A stretch of 54,773 nucleotides of DNA from Branchiostoma floridae (Eukaryota; Chordata; Leptocardii; Amphioxiformes; Branchiostomatidae), in assembly GCF_000003815.2 (NCBI RefSeq), contig NC_049982.1, positions 4,535,210 to 4,589,982 of the forward strand, written 5' to 3'. Position numbers and translations under genes: made by a program. Below are positions 1 through 13,500 of the stretch, piece after piece (position 1 is the first letter of the stretch; each line of letters opens with the position of its first letter). The notes beneath the pieces were generated by a model that saw only the letters and a program-made list of their open reading frames with translations, was not told the origin of the DNA and did no database searches.

Positions 1-1320
1 TCGCCTTGCATTGCGCCTACCTTCCGATAGTCGGCGCTATTTACCCGCGTCTATGGCAAATCAGACGAAGTCTCACGTATCTTCGCTGCTTTGGGGCATT
101 CCGAATAGCGAAGTTGGCAGCTCAACTAGAAGACGATTACGCCAGGTACAAATTCATCATGAAATTTTGCAGCTGCGACTTTGTATTTGGAATTCTGAAA
201 CGAGCTAAGTAACGTTACAGGTTTTACAGGACGAACCATCGAGTTGCTCTGCAGCTGTAGACTAGTATCGACCTTAAATATTCCTTCACTTCGCTATGCT
301 ACTTACAGTAAGATAATGAGAAGTTCAATCACAGAATACTGTTGTATTGGTGTAAAATACGTGAAATTAGATCCTTGTCTGTGGCTGCACTATGCCTAAT
401 ACAAAATCTGGAACGGACAACCAGGTTGTTGAACCGCAAATTATTCTGCCCCCCTCCCTCCTCAATAAGAGACCATAATGATTGTGTTGATTCTAGTTTC
501 CAGCAATTCGGAGCAAATTTCTGCACAGTTGTATGATATGGATATGACATTATAGGGTACAAAATTAATCTGCCTAATTCAATTCGCAGATTTATGTGAT
601 TATTAGAAGAAAAGAAAAAAAAATTGTTGGTCATTTTGGACTCAATGTTATCAACGTAAATCATGAAGGAGGAGGGGCAGAATGGAGCCCCAATGTTCTA
701 AATCTCTACTGAGAAAAATTGTTATGCGAGTGTCAATTCGTAATAGGGACTACTAGCAATGAAATAAGTGTGCCTTAGGGGCTCAGTCGCAGCTCAGTCA
801 TAGAATAATCAAACAAATCGACCTTTTTCCTGATAGGAATCTGTTGGACAGCCTAGACTACTGGAACAACAAACAACATGTCGGCTGGGCAACCCAAGCA
901 ACCAAGATACAGTAGGTGTTATGCTCAACTTGGGCTACTGTTTCAGTTCACACAAATGTCTTTCTGTTCATGATGATACCTCTGGAATCAAAGAAATAAA
1001 GCCTTGTTTATTATTTTTTTTCCTGTACATCCTTTGTCCAAAACATTGCAAGCAAAGGAAGTGTTTGTATGTAAGTTCATATTGACATGGTAAAAAATTT
1101 GACAGGTTCTTTCATTACGCAATACCAATAGCTTTTGGTCATTCCTCTAACCTTTCTCAAGTTGAAATTACCCAAAGTCGTGTGACAAGAATCATTATAG
1201 TCTTTTTAAAACATCTTCGCTATGCTAATTATTTGAAAACATCTCCAAATAACTGGTAACGTTAGCTGTTATACCACACTCCTATCAAATTTAACATTTA
1301 GAGAATGTTGAATTATCACC
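1..1320. other. 5' flank of MSH4, no confident gene
   Basis: This is the upstream flank of MSH4. The first ~145 bases are relatively GC-rich and end at a donor-like CAG/GTACAAAT near 146, so an untranslated leader exon is possible, but nothing in the sequence proves it. Short open frames on both strands here have no recognisable content. A stretch near 1130-1180 resembles part of the dispersed repeat seen at 18253-18420 and 33236-33405. An in-frame TGA lies 15 bases before the chosen MSH4 ATG. Confidence 0.4.
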
Positions 1321-1550
1321 ATGAAGTTGAGACCTAATTTTCAGTCCATTATTTTGCCAGACTTTGGGCTCCTGGAGACTCCAAGTACTGGGCTGTCCAG
1401 CGGTTTGGTGCCTGCATCGACAACAACAGTCGGGCAGCAGACGAGCACCTCCTTGGGCAGCTCTCGGAGCAGTACGGAGGGGCCTGCGTCTGGACCTTAC
1501 GGGAGAAGGTCGTCTGTGACAGGATCCTCCTCTTTTGGGGCCACACCTCG
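1321..1550 (+). CDS. MSH4: MSH4 coding exon 1, start codon
   Basis: The exon encodes about 76 residues, beginning MKLRPNF and then a Ser/Thr-rich tail containing FGLLETPS, which resembles the start of vertebrate MSH4. The donor is CTCG/GTACAAG at 1551. An acceptor-like TTTTGCCAG ends at 1360, so the true coding start could instead lie in an upstream exon. I prefer the ATG at 1321 because of its Kozak context and the in-frame TGA just upstream. Confidence 0.7.
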
Positions 1551-4500
1551 GTACAAGACTTCCACTTAAATACTTATGATTTTGTTATTCTAACAGTCAA
1601 AATTTGCAAATTACAAAATTTACAAAATTTTTCCAGGCTTCTCACACCTTACCAACCAACAAAAAACAATCATGGATACGACGACGACGTTTAAGTTGTC
1701 CAACCCGATTAGCTAAGAAAATGTTGGACAATTCATCTCCCACTGCTTCCCTTGAGCTGAGATTACACACATCATCAAACCCGTCAAATAGCTCAAGTAG
1801 AAATAAATTTGGAATGGATAGAATTTCAAGTTCAATATTTCAAGTATACATCGTCATCATCATCATCATTCACTGCATTCTGCATCTACAGTCTTTAAGT
1901 GTACAATTCTGTATCTGTATCTACATAGCCGGTATAACCGCCCTTCGGCGTAACACACCAGCTTTGTAGGCACGCAGCGCGGCAGCAGCTGGTTATATTA
2001 CACTGACTGAGAGACCCGTCACACATAACTTTTGCACAATTCCATATAACACTGATTTACTTTGTTTGCAGTTAGCCTTTGGTTAATAAAGTTATCGTCA
2101 TTATCAAAATGACTTATATTTTGGCCATTTGGTGGCATTAACTTCTGAAGCGGAACCTTAATTATTTTAATACTCCTCTACTTTTTGAGTTTCAAAAATA
2201 ATTTCAAACTGTTGGTCCCTGGTTTCTGATCCCAGTATGACTATGAGAGCCCCAACAGCCCAGCCCGGCACGGCTCGTAGCTTCGGCTCCACCTCCAGTT
2301 CTCACCGTACCCCGGGATCAAGAAGGACCCCCCACAGTGCCACAGGAGCGTCCAGCGCCACCCCAGGGGTTCCCCTGACAGCTAACATCATAGGTGGGGC
2401 AACTGTGTATCTCCAAGCAGATCCTACGATGGCATAAGATGGTACTAAACTGGCCAAGGAGTGTAGTCAGCCAGAAGGCGTACATTTGCCATGTAGCCAA
2501 ACACATTCCTTGGTCAGCTTCACTCCTCTGGCAGCTTTTGATATTATCTCATGCTACCATAAGATCTGCTTGGAGACTAGCAGCTGTGTGCAATAGGGTA
2601 GAAAGTGCTGTGTCAATTTTTTTATGGAATACATATTTGATTTTATTACTTTGAGAAAAAAATTCACCCCATCTGTCTCAAATCTTAATGTCATAGCATG
2701 AAACTGTTCAAAATGTGTTTTCAAGGGCTTAAAATGACATACTTAAGAAGGAAGATTAACGACATGGGCTCACAAATAATGATTTGGACAGAAAAAATTC
2801 AAAGCTATAGAGACAGCCCTGGGTGGTGTAAATGAATATTTCCTTGAAAGGATCCTCAGCAGGATGAGATAACATTACTGTAATTCCTGACTTTTTCAAT
2901 GTACTTCATGGTTTTTGCAGTGACGACTGTATTATGAACTTATCATTACCAATAACAAATGAATTGCTGACTTAATGCTCACCTGCTGCCACCACAGGTT
3001 TAGTTCTGCACATTCAGTTCCGAGAACAAGTTAAATTTTCTCAAACCGTGAAAGTTTAGTACTGAGAAGACAAAGTCAATTACAGTATCCATCACCCTTT
3101 TCTTCATCCTTCCAGCACTTGTGGAGGGGCGTGGCCTGGCTAGGGGAGAGATCGGCATGGCAACCATCGACCTGAAGAGACCAGAACTCATCATCTCACA
3201 GGTGGGACTCAGCAACCATTCATTCATTCATTTGTTTATTCATTGACTCTCATATATGTATTCATTTCTCTCTGTCTCTTCTTCCCCAGTTCTCCGACAG
3301 TCAGACCTACGTCAAGACCATGACCAAGATCAACATTCTCCAGCCCATTGAGGTGAGACTCCTGTTGAATGTCCTAGTGTCGCCCTTATTTTCTCGAATA
3401 AATTATTCACTTTTAAAACTTTTTAAAATTAAAAAGGTGCTACAAGTTGTTGCCATAGTTGGGTGCGTACTGTATTCGAGGTTATTGCACAGATAAATGG
3501 TAAAAGAGCCTAAAATAAAGCAAGTGGAACTGATGATGTTCGTCCATCGGGAGTCGATGAGGACCTTGACTTCAGATCAGTTCAGTTCAGTCGCCCTTGT
3601 GGGTCCGGGCGTGGCTTATCAGTCCAATCCTTGCATGGAAGCACCGGCCGCAGACGTTGCACTGCAGACCAGGTGGTGGTTGTGTGAGAAGATCTGCTTT
3701 CCTTGCCTTGAACTACAGTTATGGAAAACAATGTTGTAATTAAACATGGACAGAGAACCCAACTGTCAAGTTTGTGTTGTTGTTTCAGATCATCATGCCC
3801 AACACAGCCTGTGAGAACGGCAACATGACCAAACTCTTTAAACTCATCAGTGATAACTTCAACAGCACCAACATCTCCACTGTACAGAGAAAGTACTTCA
3901 ATGAGACAAAAGGTACTTGTTATCCATTTATCCAAAACAGGGTGGACTGACTTAATATTTTCATTGTCTGTTTTCATATCTCTTTCTATATCTGACTCAC
4001 CAGAGTCAGATATAGAAAGAGTTAGTTCAGAAAGGAAGAAGCTGATAAGATCCTCAACACTTGTGATAAATTTCCAACCAGTCTCATTTGGTCAATGTTA
4101 TTTACAGTTCTTCTACTTTGATGCTAGCCACATCAATGTGAACAGCTACCACTCTACTGTTCAAGTTCACTCATAAGTCAGTCACCACTCAATGGGGCAA
4201 GATGTATATATAGTCATATTTATCTGTATCTGTATGTATCTGTACTGCCAGTTTGTATTACACACTTATCTAGCTTTGCAGGCACGCAGCACTCCAGCAG
4301 CTAGTTACATTACACTCAACGACTCGTCAAACCTAACCACATTTGCGTATCTAAATGCAAGCATTGTATAAATGCTCTCTATTGAGGATGCTGGTAACAG
4401 TACTTGAGTTCAAGTCCACAATAGTTTATAGGCAAAAAAACAACTTTGTTTGTTGTCTGAGATAAAAAGTATTACTAAGCATTTATGACCATACCTTGCT

Positions 4501-7500
4501 CCATGTGTTCCATGACTGCTCCAGGTCTGCAGTATGTTCGTCAGCTCTGCGTGCCAGAATTCAACTCCATAGAGATGGAGGTGGCCTCCAAGTAAGTGGG
4601 TTTGTTTATACATCACAGAATATGTAGCTTTGGTACTGTGTATATCTGCACACCTGGGACCTAAAAGAGGATGAATGTACTAGACTACACATGTAGATGG
4701 ACTTACTTGCACCAGAAGGGGAATTACTCCCACAGTAAGTCTGCTCCATTTTGCCATGTCTGTGAGCTTGTGGTGGACTATTATCCAGAGTAAGTCCTTC
4801 ACGCCAATTAAGGGAGTAAGTCCATCCTCAGTCCTCCCTGACTAAGTCCATTTTCAGATCATTGAACTTACTGTGTGTGAAAAAGAGGACTACTGTCCAT
4901 GGTAAGTCGTTTACAAGTCCAAGGTTGTGTTTTTTACTTCTTTATCCTATGTTCTTCCCTAGGTACTATTCCCTGGCCTGTACTGCTGCCTTACTGAAGT
5001 ATGTGGAGTTTATCCAGAATGTGGTGTATGCTCCAAACTCACTCAAGATACTCTTCAGGGGAAGTGAGCAGTGCACCATGATCGGTAGGTCAACCAGGAA
5101 TAAGTCTCTAACTGAGGTTCCACGTTTGCCCTACACATATCTTGTTGACCTGTGGACAATGTTTTAAGAAGGCCTTAGTAAAAGATGTTAGTTTAGAGAA
5201 ACTGGGTGCTTGATTGAGCTAAATGTTAGGCAAAATTGAAATTACGACAAAATTTTTGACAACAGCTAACAGCTCGTCTCTGCTTAGCAGCCAACACTTA
5301 TGAGAAAGAATATTAGAGTTGTACACACTCTACTACCTTTGGTCAAGCCATATACCGTAATGGCCTGTGTGGCCTGAGGGCAAAAGAAATAGAGATGGGC
5401 ACTCTCCTTAAAGGTTAGACCTTGTAACGTGACACAAAATACTTGTGCTTGTCTGTCCAGACGCCTCCACTGCCAGGAACCTTGAGCTGCTGCAGAACGT
5501 GCGCGACCCTAAGAGCCAGCACACCCTGTTTGGTGCCATGAACTTCACCAAGACGGCTGCGGGTGCCAGACTAACCAGGGCCAACATCCTCCAGCCGCCC
5601 TGTGGTACGGTTTGTGGTTATAACTAGTTTATATTTAGTCATGAACTACACCAAGATGGCTGCGGGTGCCAGGCTAACCAGGGTCAACATCCTCCAGCCT
5701 TCCTGTGGTACTGTGGTTTGTGGTTATAACTAGTTTATATAAGCCGGGAACTACACCAAGACGGCTGCGGGTGCCAGGCTAACCAGGGCCAACATCCTCC
5801 AGCCTCCCTGTGGTTTGTGGTTATAACTAGTTTATATAAGCCGGGAACTACACCAAGACGGCTGCGGGTGCCAGGCTAACCAGGGCAAACATCCTCCAGC
5901 CTCCCTGTGGTACGGTTTGTGGTTATGATGACAATGTGCTGTTGTTTACCCCAGAGCTGTTGTTATAGGGTAGGTGGACTACTCACTCTTCACAGCTAGG
6001 GGCTGAAATGTGAGGAGCTTACAATAGGTGGGGCTAAGGGAGCACGTCACCGGAACTAGCCTGTTGGCATTTAGGTGTCCTGGTGTTTGGGGCTTGGTTT
6101 GGTCAACGTTGCATTGAAATCCCGCTTGTGGCACAGTATATGTTAGAGACATGGTTTCATGCAAAACGTACACGGGATTTTACCCTTATATACGCACATA
6201 CTTTCTTAAATGCGGCCCTTTAGTAAACCGGGGGTTTAGCAAGGTTTAGCATGTCTATACTTTTCGCGCAGGCGCAGTACGTTCCGGTGACGTGCTGGCT
6301 AAGGGTCTGGACCGGCTGCCATTTGGCGCTAACTCATGTGACCTCAATATGACTGTAATAAGGGCCTGGAGTGGCTGTCCTTTGGTCCTGACAAGTGACC
6401 TAAGAATTTTTTGTCTGTCCCAACAAGCAAATTTCCCTCCCAGGATTGAGGGACGGGTCCTGGAGACAATTCTAGTTTACCCATTAACTGTTACAGTTTT
6501 GGGGGACCCATATTTTAAAACTATGTTGCATGAACAAGTATGATAACAATGATGTTTGTTTTTGCAGACTATGATAAGAATGATGTTTCTTTGTGCAGAC
6601 TTAGAAACCATCAGCATGAGGCTGGACTGTGTGGCTGAACTGACTGACAATGAGGAACTTTTCTACAACCTGCAGTCAGGTGGGACATGACTTTACATCT
6701 CATACAGCTTTTTGCAGCTGCATGCAAATACTCAGACATACATGTATCATAGGTTTGTTTCTTCAGACGTTGTAGTGTCTAGTGGTGCATAGGGCAGCAA
6801 GTTTCTTTCCAGGATTTATGTCCCCTAAAAGACAGGTGCAACCAAGGAAAAGGAGTTAGAGCATAGATTGAATCTGGAAAGTTTGTTGGGTCCTTCCTGT
6901 CTTTGGTGCTGAAATGGGTGTTACAGTTGTTTGTTTGTTTGAACCTTTATTTATTCATGAAAGCTCAAATCGGCCTGCAGGCCGCTTTTCATTGAGGTCA
7001 TGAGGGAAGAGGCAAGGGTCAGAAAAAAGTTGCCGAAGAACCTTCCCGCAGTGATCATGTAGATGAAACATGTGACATCCAACTAAAAGGAATGAGAACT
7101 TACACCAAATTATAAAAGTTTTTTTTAGGTATTTCCGCCTCTGTCCCTAGTGCTGAAATGGGTGTGACTGTTGCAAAAAGAACCGTCCCACACAGTGATC
7201 ATGTAGATGGAACATGGCACATCCAACTAAAATGAATGAGAACATTACATTGAATGATGAAAGTTTGTTAGGTCTTTCTTCCCCTAGCCCAAGTGCAGAA
7301 ATGATTGTGATTGTTGCAAATTCAATTAGAATTAGTTGAAAGACACTTTCACAGTACCTTTTGTGAAGTCCATCCTTCCTTGTAGTTGTAGACCACCTTC
7401 TGTCATTGTGTGTCCAGGGATACATGTAGGTATTGTTGGTGTCCCCTGTAGTTATGTACAGGGATACATGTAGGTATTGTTGGTGTTCCCCTGTAGTTAT

Positions 7501-10500
7501 GTACAGGGATACATGTAGGTATTGTTGGTGTTCCCCTGTAGTTATGTACAGGGATACATGTAGGTATTGTTGGTGTTCCCCTGTAGTTATGTACAGGGAT
7601 ACATGTAGGTATTGTTGGTGTTCCCCTGTAGTTATGTACAGGGATACATGTAGGTATTGTTGGTGTTCCCCTGTAGTTATGTACAGGGATACATGTAGGT
7701 ATTGTTGGTGTTCCCCTGTAGTTATGTACAGGGATACATGTAGGTATTGTTGGTGTTCCCCTGTAGTTATGTACAGGGATACATGTAGGTATTGTTGGTG
7801 TTCCCCTGTAGTTATGTACAGGGATACATGTAGGTATTGTTGGTGTTCCCCTGTAGTTATGTACAGGGATACATGTAGGTATTGTTGGTGTTCCCCTGTA
7901 GTTATGTACAGGGATACATGTAGGTATTGTTGGTGTTCCCCTGTAGTTATGTACAGGGATACATGTAGGTATTGTTGGTGTTCCCCTGTAGTTGTGAGCC
8001 GGTTCCTGGACGTAGACCACCTCCTGTCCGTGTGTGTGCAGATCCCCAAACAGGAGACAGTGAAGACTGCAGAGAGTAAGATCACCAACATTATCTACCT
8101 GAAACACACCCTGGAACTGGTGGAGCCACTGCAGGCAGCACTCAAGGGCTGTGAAAACCAGCTCTTCAAGGCTTATTACAATGTGANNNNNNNNNNNNNN
8201 NNNNNNNNNNNNNNNNNNNNNNNNNNNNNNNNNNNNNNNNNNNNNNNNNNNNNNNNNNNNNNNNNNNNNNNNNNNNNNNNNNNNNNAGATGGACCATCAC
8301 TGCTTGCTTACATTTTGATGTTTCTCAGACACCCTTTTCAGAGCCTCATGTAGGTGATAAAGAAAAACTCCAGTCATGAGCTCTGAAGAAGGTGTCTGAG
8401 AGAAATTGAAACGTTACTAAGGCAATTGAGTATTTACTGGCTGTGTAAGATGAACGGGGGAGAGAACGAAATCTACAATTATGGAGAAAAATCATTCCTT
8501 TATTCGTTTCTTCTTCCTTCAAATCATCCGGATGGAGGCCTGGCAAACCTCTGTCTCGTATCAGCCACATGGTGATTTACATAATTCACCTGGACGGGAG
8601 ACCTTGCGCATCCCCATCTTGTAATTAGCCAGCGAAAGGGTATGTCACCCAGTAAGGGGTGGTATAACCCCGTCGTGTGTAAACATGTGCAAACATGTCG
8701 ACCGATGATGATGATGATCTTCTTCCTGGTTCTTCTCTGGATCCACAGACCCTGGCAGATCCCAGGTTTGGTCTGATCATGGAAAAGATCCAGACCGTGA
8801 TCCACGACGACACGCGGTACCAGCGAGGCAGCCTCAACATGAGGACACAGAAGTGCTTCGCTGTCAGGGTATGTCTCATTATGTTATAGTGAAAAGGTTT
8901 TATGCGCAGATGTACACATTTTATTGATGTAAAGAGTGCACAGCATGCTTGCACCAAAGTACTTTGCTGTCAGGGTATGTCTCCCTAGTTTCTGTGAATT
9001 TCAAAATGTTTGATGCCTAGATGTACACATTTTATTTGGGTTTAGAATGCTCAGCATGCATGCACCAAACAGGAGTTACTAAAGCAACAGTTACTGGATT
9101 GATCTTGGAAATGGTCAGACAGTATGGCTACGTAGCATCCACTACCATTTGTCAGTGGCATTAAGCAGATCTGTTGAAGAGAGTAGGTTTGATACAATTT
9201 TTAGATAGACCAATAGGAAACTTGTCATCAACATCTCACACTGTGATCTTCTTATTCCCCTTCAAACCCCAGCCTAACATCAATGGTGAGTCACATGAAC
9301 ATTTTCCTTACAATTTAGATGGTAGCTTGACAATCAGAGTGTCAGATTTCTTTTGCAAGTGGATTGTGGAAGATTCAGATTTCTATTTTGTTTCAGTCTC
9401 TGCAAAATGTATATTTCTGCAAACTTTCAGGTTTTAACTTCCAAATCTCAATGATATTTTTTTGAAAGATAGAAAGAATAGAATAGAAACTCTATCTCTT
9501 ACTTGTCAAGTAATTTCATTCAAAAATAAAGAAAAGTGTTCATCTATATAAGATTTTAAAAGAAATATTTAATGCAATTCAAAAAATTTCCCCTGCAGGT
9601 TTGTTAGATGTAGCCAGGAGGACCTACACTGAGATTGTGGATGACATTGCAGGTATAAACTTTAAAAAATCTGATGGGGTTGTTAAATAGTGGTCAAAAA
9701 GTATTTTATACATTTTCATTTTCTCGTAGAATACATTTTTTATCTGCATATTGTTCCTTTTATACTGTAATTCAATTTGTTTTCTCGGTACCAAACTTTT
9801 ACGGTCTGAAAAAAATTTAACTTGTTCTCGGAACTAAATATTCTCGGTGAACGAATTGACATGTGTTATTGTCACCAAGATAAATTATTTGTTATCGGTA
9901 CTGATAAGTTAACATTACAGTCATCACTGTGAAAACCGTGAACTTAAAAAAAAATCAGGAATTACGGTATATTTATCATAATTAACTGTACTATGATCTT
10001 AAATACTACAAAGGTTCCAAGTGTTTAAAAATCATCATCAGTGGCACTTCAAGTTCATGGTTTGTAGATGCTGCTACTTGGTAACTCTAGATCTAATCTT
10101 AAAATTTTCTTTTCAAACAGAGATGATCCGCCAGCTTGGAGAGAAGTACAACTTGCCGCTCCGTACAGGGTACAACTCCTTCAGGGGGTTCTTCATACAG
10201 CTGGTGCATGGTCCCAAGGTAAGAACCCCCTCATTCAGCTATTGCTTAATTCTAAGAATGACAAAAATCTTGACTTTTACACTTGCACACCAACCTAATG
10301 TAAAATATACCATGTTTTGGGGGTAGGCTTTGGCATCACACATAAGTGTTCTTACATTCTACATTCATTTGTACATCTACACCAAGGAATCTGCACAAAA
10401 ACTGGATCCAAACCTCTAGCCTATGTGTTTAAATTGATCTCTGTAGCATTGTCTCCAAAAGGAAGATTACTCCGTCATGAAAGTCATCTGGAGAAAACTA

Positions 10501-13500
10501 TAATCTTGAGTTGAAGGCCTGTGATCATGAGTTGAAGCCCTGTACTCTGCAAGTCCTGCCTGGTTTCTTCCTAACATTTCCTCCCTTAGTATCAGTTAGT
10601 ATACTATTAGTCGTCTGCCATATTCCAGGATGGACCCATGCCAGACAAGCTACCCGACTGCTTCATCAAGAGAGTGAAGGTGAAGAGTTCCCTCAGTTTC
10701 ACCACCACAGACCTGGTAAGTTGCAGGCCATGTTAACCTTTGTTTTTGAGTCATTTATCAATTTCAACTCCTTTGGCCAGTTGTCGCACAATAAATTTCT
10801 ACTACTTTAAACAATTGCTGTACAATTAACTTCTTCTCTATCTAACCATGTCACTAATAGATATAAAATGTAGGTAGGAATAGGTATTCCAATAGCCTTT
10901 TTCAGGCCAAAGGGGCAGTGGATTGTCGTCTACTTTGTCTAGGGTGTGGTATTTGGAGAAGTAGCCCAACCCTCTCCTTCCACCAAATTTTATCTCCTAA
11001 ACTCCAACAAGACTACATATTGGCATATCTTTTAGCAATTAAACAACAGCAACTCCTTCCAAACAGGGAAGTTACAAGTTACCTTATAGACCTTTCTGCT
11101 TTTAATCGTTTTGCTCATGTTTGTCCTTAAAGTAAAACATTTTTTTTTTAAATTTGACTTATGTCACTTAAAAGTACATTCTTGTAGTAGCAGTATTTGA
11201 AAATGAGTAACTTACAAAGAAATTCTTTGCCCCTTGACAGATCAAGATGAATGGTATGTAACCTGTAGATAACAATATTCCAATATTTGTTGCCATGGAT
11301 ACCTTTCATTGTTCATGTTTTAGGACTTAACTTTTTTTAAAAAAGTTTTTGGTTACCTACTAACAGTTAAATTCAAAGTTTTTGATGCTCACAAGCTGAA
11401 AGTCTCATGTGTCCATCATGATTATAGCTTTTTAAAAGTTAAAAACATTTCACGTTGATGTTACGAAGAATCTGTCATATGTATTTTGTGCATACAGTCA
11501 TGTAATATAGTTGTCCTTTTTGAATATCTTTTTTGGTTTGTATGTAACATTATAATTGTTTAACTGAAGGTTCCTTAACAAAGTATACTGTTGTGAAGAC
11601 TTTCTTGAAGAAGTATTTTTTTTATTGTGTAACTTTAAGCAACCAAAGTATCAATATTGTTGTACTAGTCTAACTTCATGATTTTCTCTAACTCCAGATC
11701 GCATTCGTGAGTCCCTGAATGAGATCTACCTCATGACCAATGTGTAAGTCATACATTTTATTGCAATACTAACAAGGATGATTAGAAAATATTGAGTTTG
11801 TTTATTCAGGTTAACACACCATATTAAGATGTGTGAGCTGACAGTGTACCCATTCAGCTACTGATGTAGTAAGTCCTATCAAACTTAGCAGCTTACTTAT
11901 CTTTACAGTTTATAGCAAATTTTCCTCAGAGGCTCAGACATAGCCTCTAGCTTTTCGATACTTTTACGATGATACAAAAATCATATACAGTCAAACCTGT
12001 CTATAGTGGCCACTCAAGGGACCGGACAAATGTGGCCACTATAGACAGGTGGCCTCTGTATAGAGGTGGCAACTTGTAGATAAAATATACGGAAGGGACC
12101 GACAAAAAGTGGCCACTATGGACAGGTGGCCCCTCTGTAGAGGTGGCCCCTAATACAGGTTTGACTGTATATTATGTACTTAGGGATTAAGTTTCTTCCG
12201 GATCTATTCAGACACCGTCACTGACGAAAGATACTGGATACTATCTGAAGCATCTGACCATTTCCAAAATCATACCCAGTTGCTTATTAGTAACTGCTTT
12301 TTGGCGTATCTTATTTCCTGGACGTCTAATCTTCATTGACGTATCATTAAATTGTTTCTGCAGAGTAGTGAGTGAGCTCCTGAATGAGGTGCGAGACCAG
12401 ATCGGCTGTCTGTACAAACTGACCGAGACGGTGGCCACTCTGGACATGCTGGTCTCCTTCGCACACGCATGCACACTGGGAAACTATGGTAATGCCACAA
12501 AATATGGACTTCATGTATATCAATACATTATGTTTAATTTTTTGCCCATCTGTCTGGAAAAAAAATTGTATCTTCTGCAACTAAAAGTATCCTAGAACAT
12601 TATGTATAAACTGGGGATTGTAAGAAATGTACATCATGTATGCCCTTGAGTATGGCTGGGGGCCTGCTTTTGCACAATTCCTAATCCTTTCCAGAAAATC
12701 AATATATGAACAGTTACTGTTGGTACTTAATTGCAGGCAAAATACAAGCCTTAGGCAAAAAAAGGCCCCCTTTATGCTTACCTAGCCCCAGTCCCTGGAT
12801 AGGCTGTTTTCGTAGTTTGTGACTGAATTCATACACTCAGGGACATTTTTAAGTTCTCTGTGAAGGTTTGGGTAGGCTGGCTTGGAAAGGTAGCTAATAA
12901 CTAGTGTTACTACATATAGCCTTTCAGAGGCAGCTTAAATTGATCAATATTGAAGTCTTGTGCTCTTCCCAAAGTGCGTCCAGATTTCACGGACACTCTG
13001 GCGGTGAAGCAGGGCAGACACCCCATCCTGGACAAGATCTCCATGGAGCCTCCCGTAGCCAACAACACTGTAAGTCTGGGAGATCTTATGGCTAGCAATT
13101 ATTTCCAAGTCACAAGCTTAAAGGTTCAGGGTTTGAATCCCAGTCTACTATTCTGATTTAATGCATGCAACTGGTATAAAGGTTGTTGGAGAGGACATTG
13201 TAAGCATTGGTCTTCTGTGCAAGGACAGCTACACTGTGTTATAGAGCCTAGCACGTCTTTAAAAGAAGCAGATCATTCTGGAAAGGACAGCCTAAACTTA
13301 TCAACTGTCTGAAAGTTGTATACTTATCTTTGTATGTGTATTTCTTTGAAGCTTGATTTCTGATTACCCTCTAGGCTAGCTAAATTGTGTATTTTTGCAT
13401 TGAATTTTGTTTTCTAGTATGCCTCCGAGGGGAGCAACTTTGTCATTGTGACAGGACCAAACATGGTGAGCTACACACAGATCAGGGAAAACTTTCAGCC

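Noticed and set aside
7147-8107. Long minus-strand open frames (up to 314 codons) through the 45-bp minisatellite
   Set aside because: They consist of the repeat unit translated in other frames; open only because 45 is divisible by 3. The plus-strand frame is kept as noteworthy because it joins exon 10.
13100-13145. B-box-like GGGTTTGAATCCC after exon 19 as a tRNA gene
   Set aside because: No convincing A box or cloverleaf, and it overlaps the region directly after an exon donor; at most a SINE scrap.
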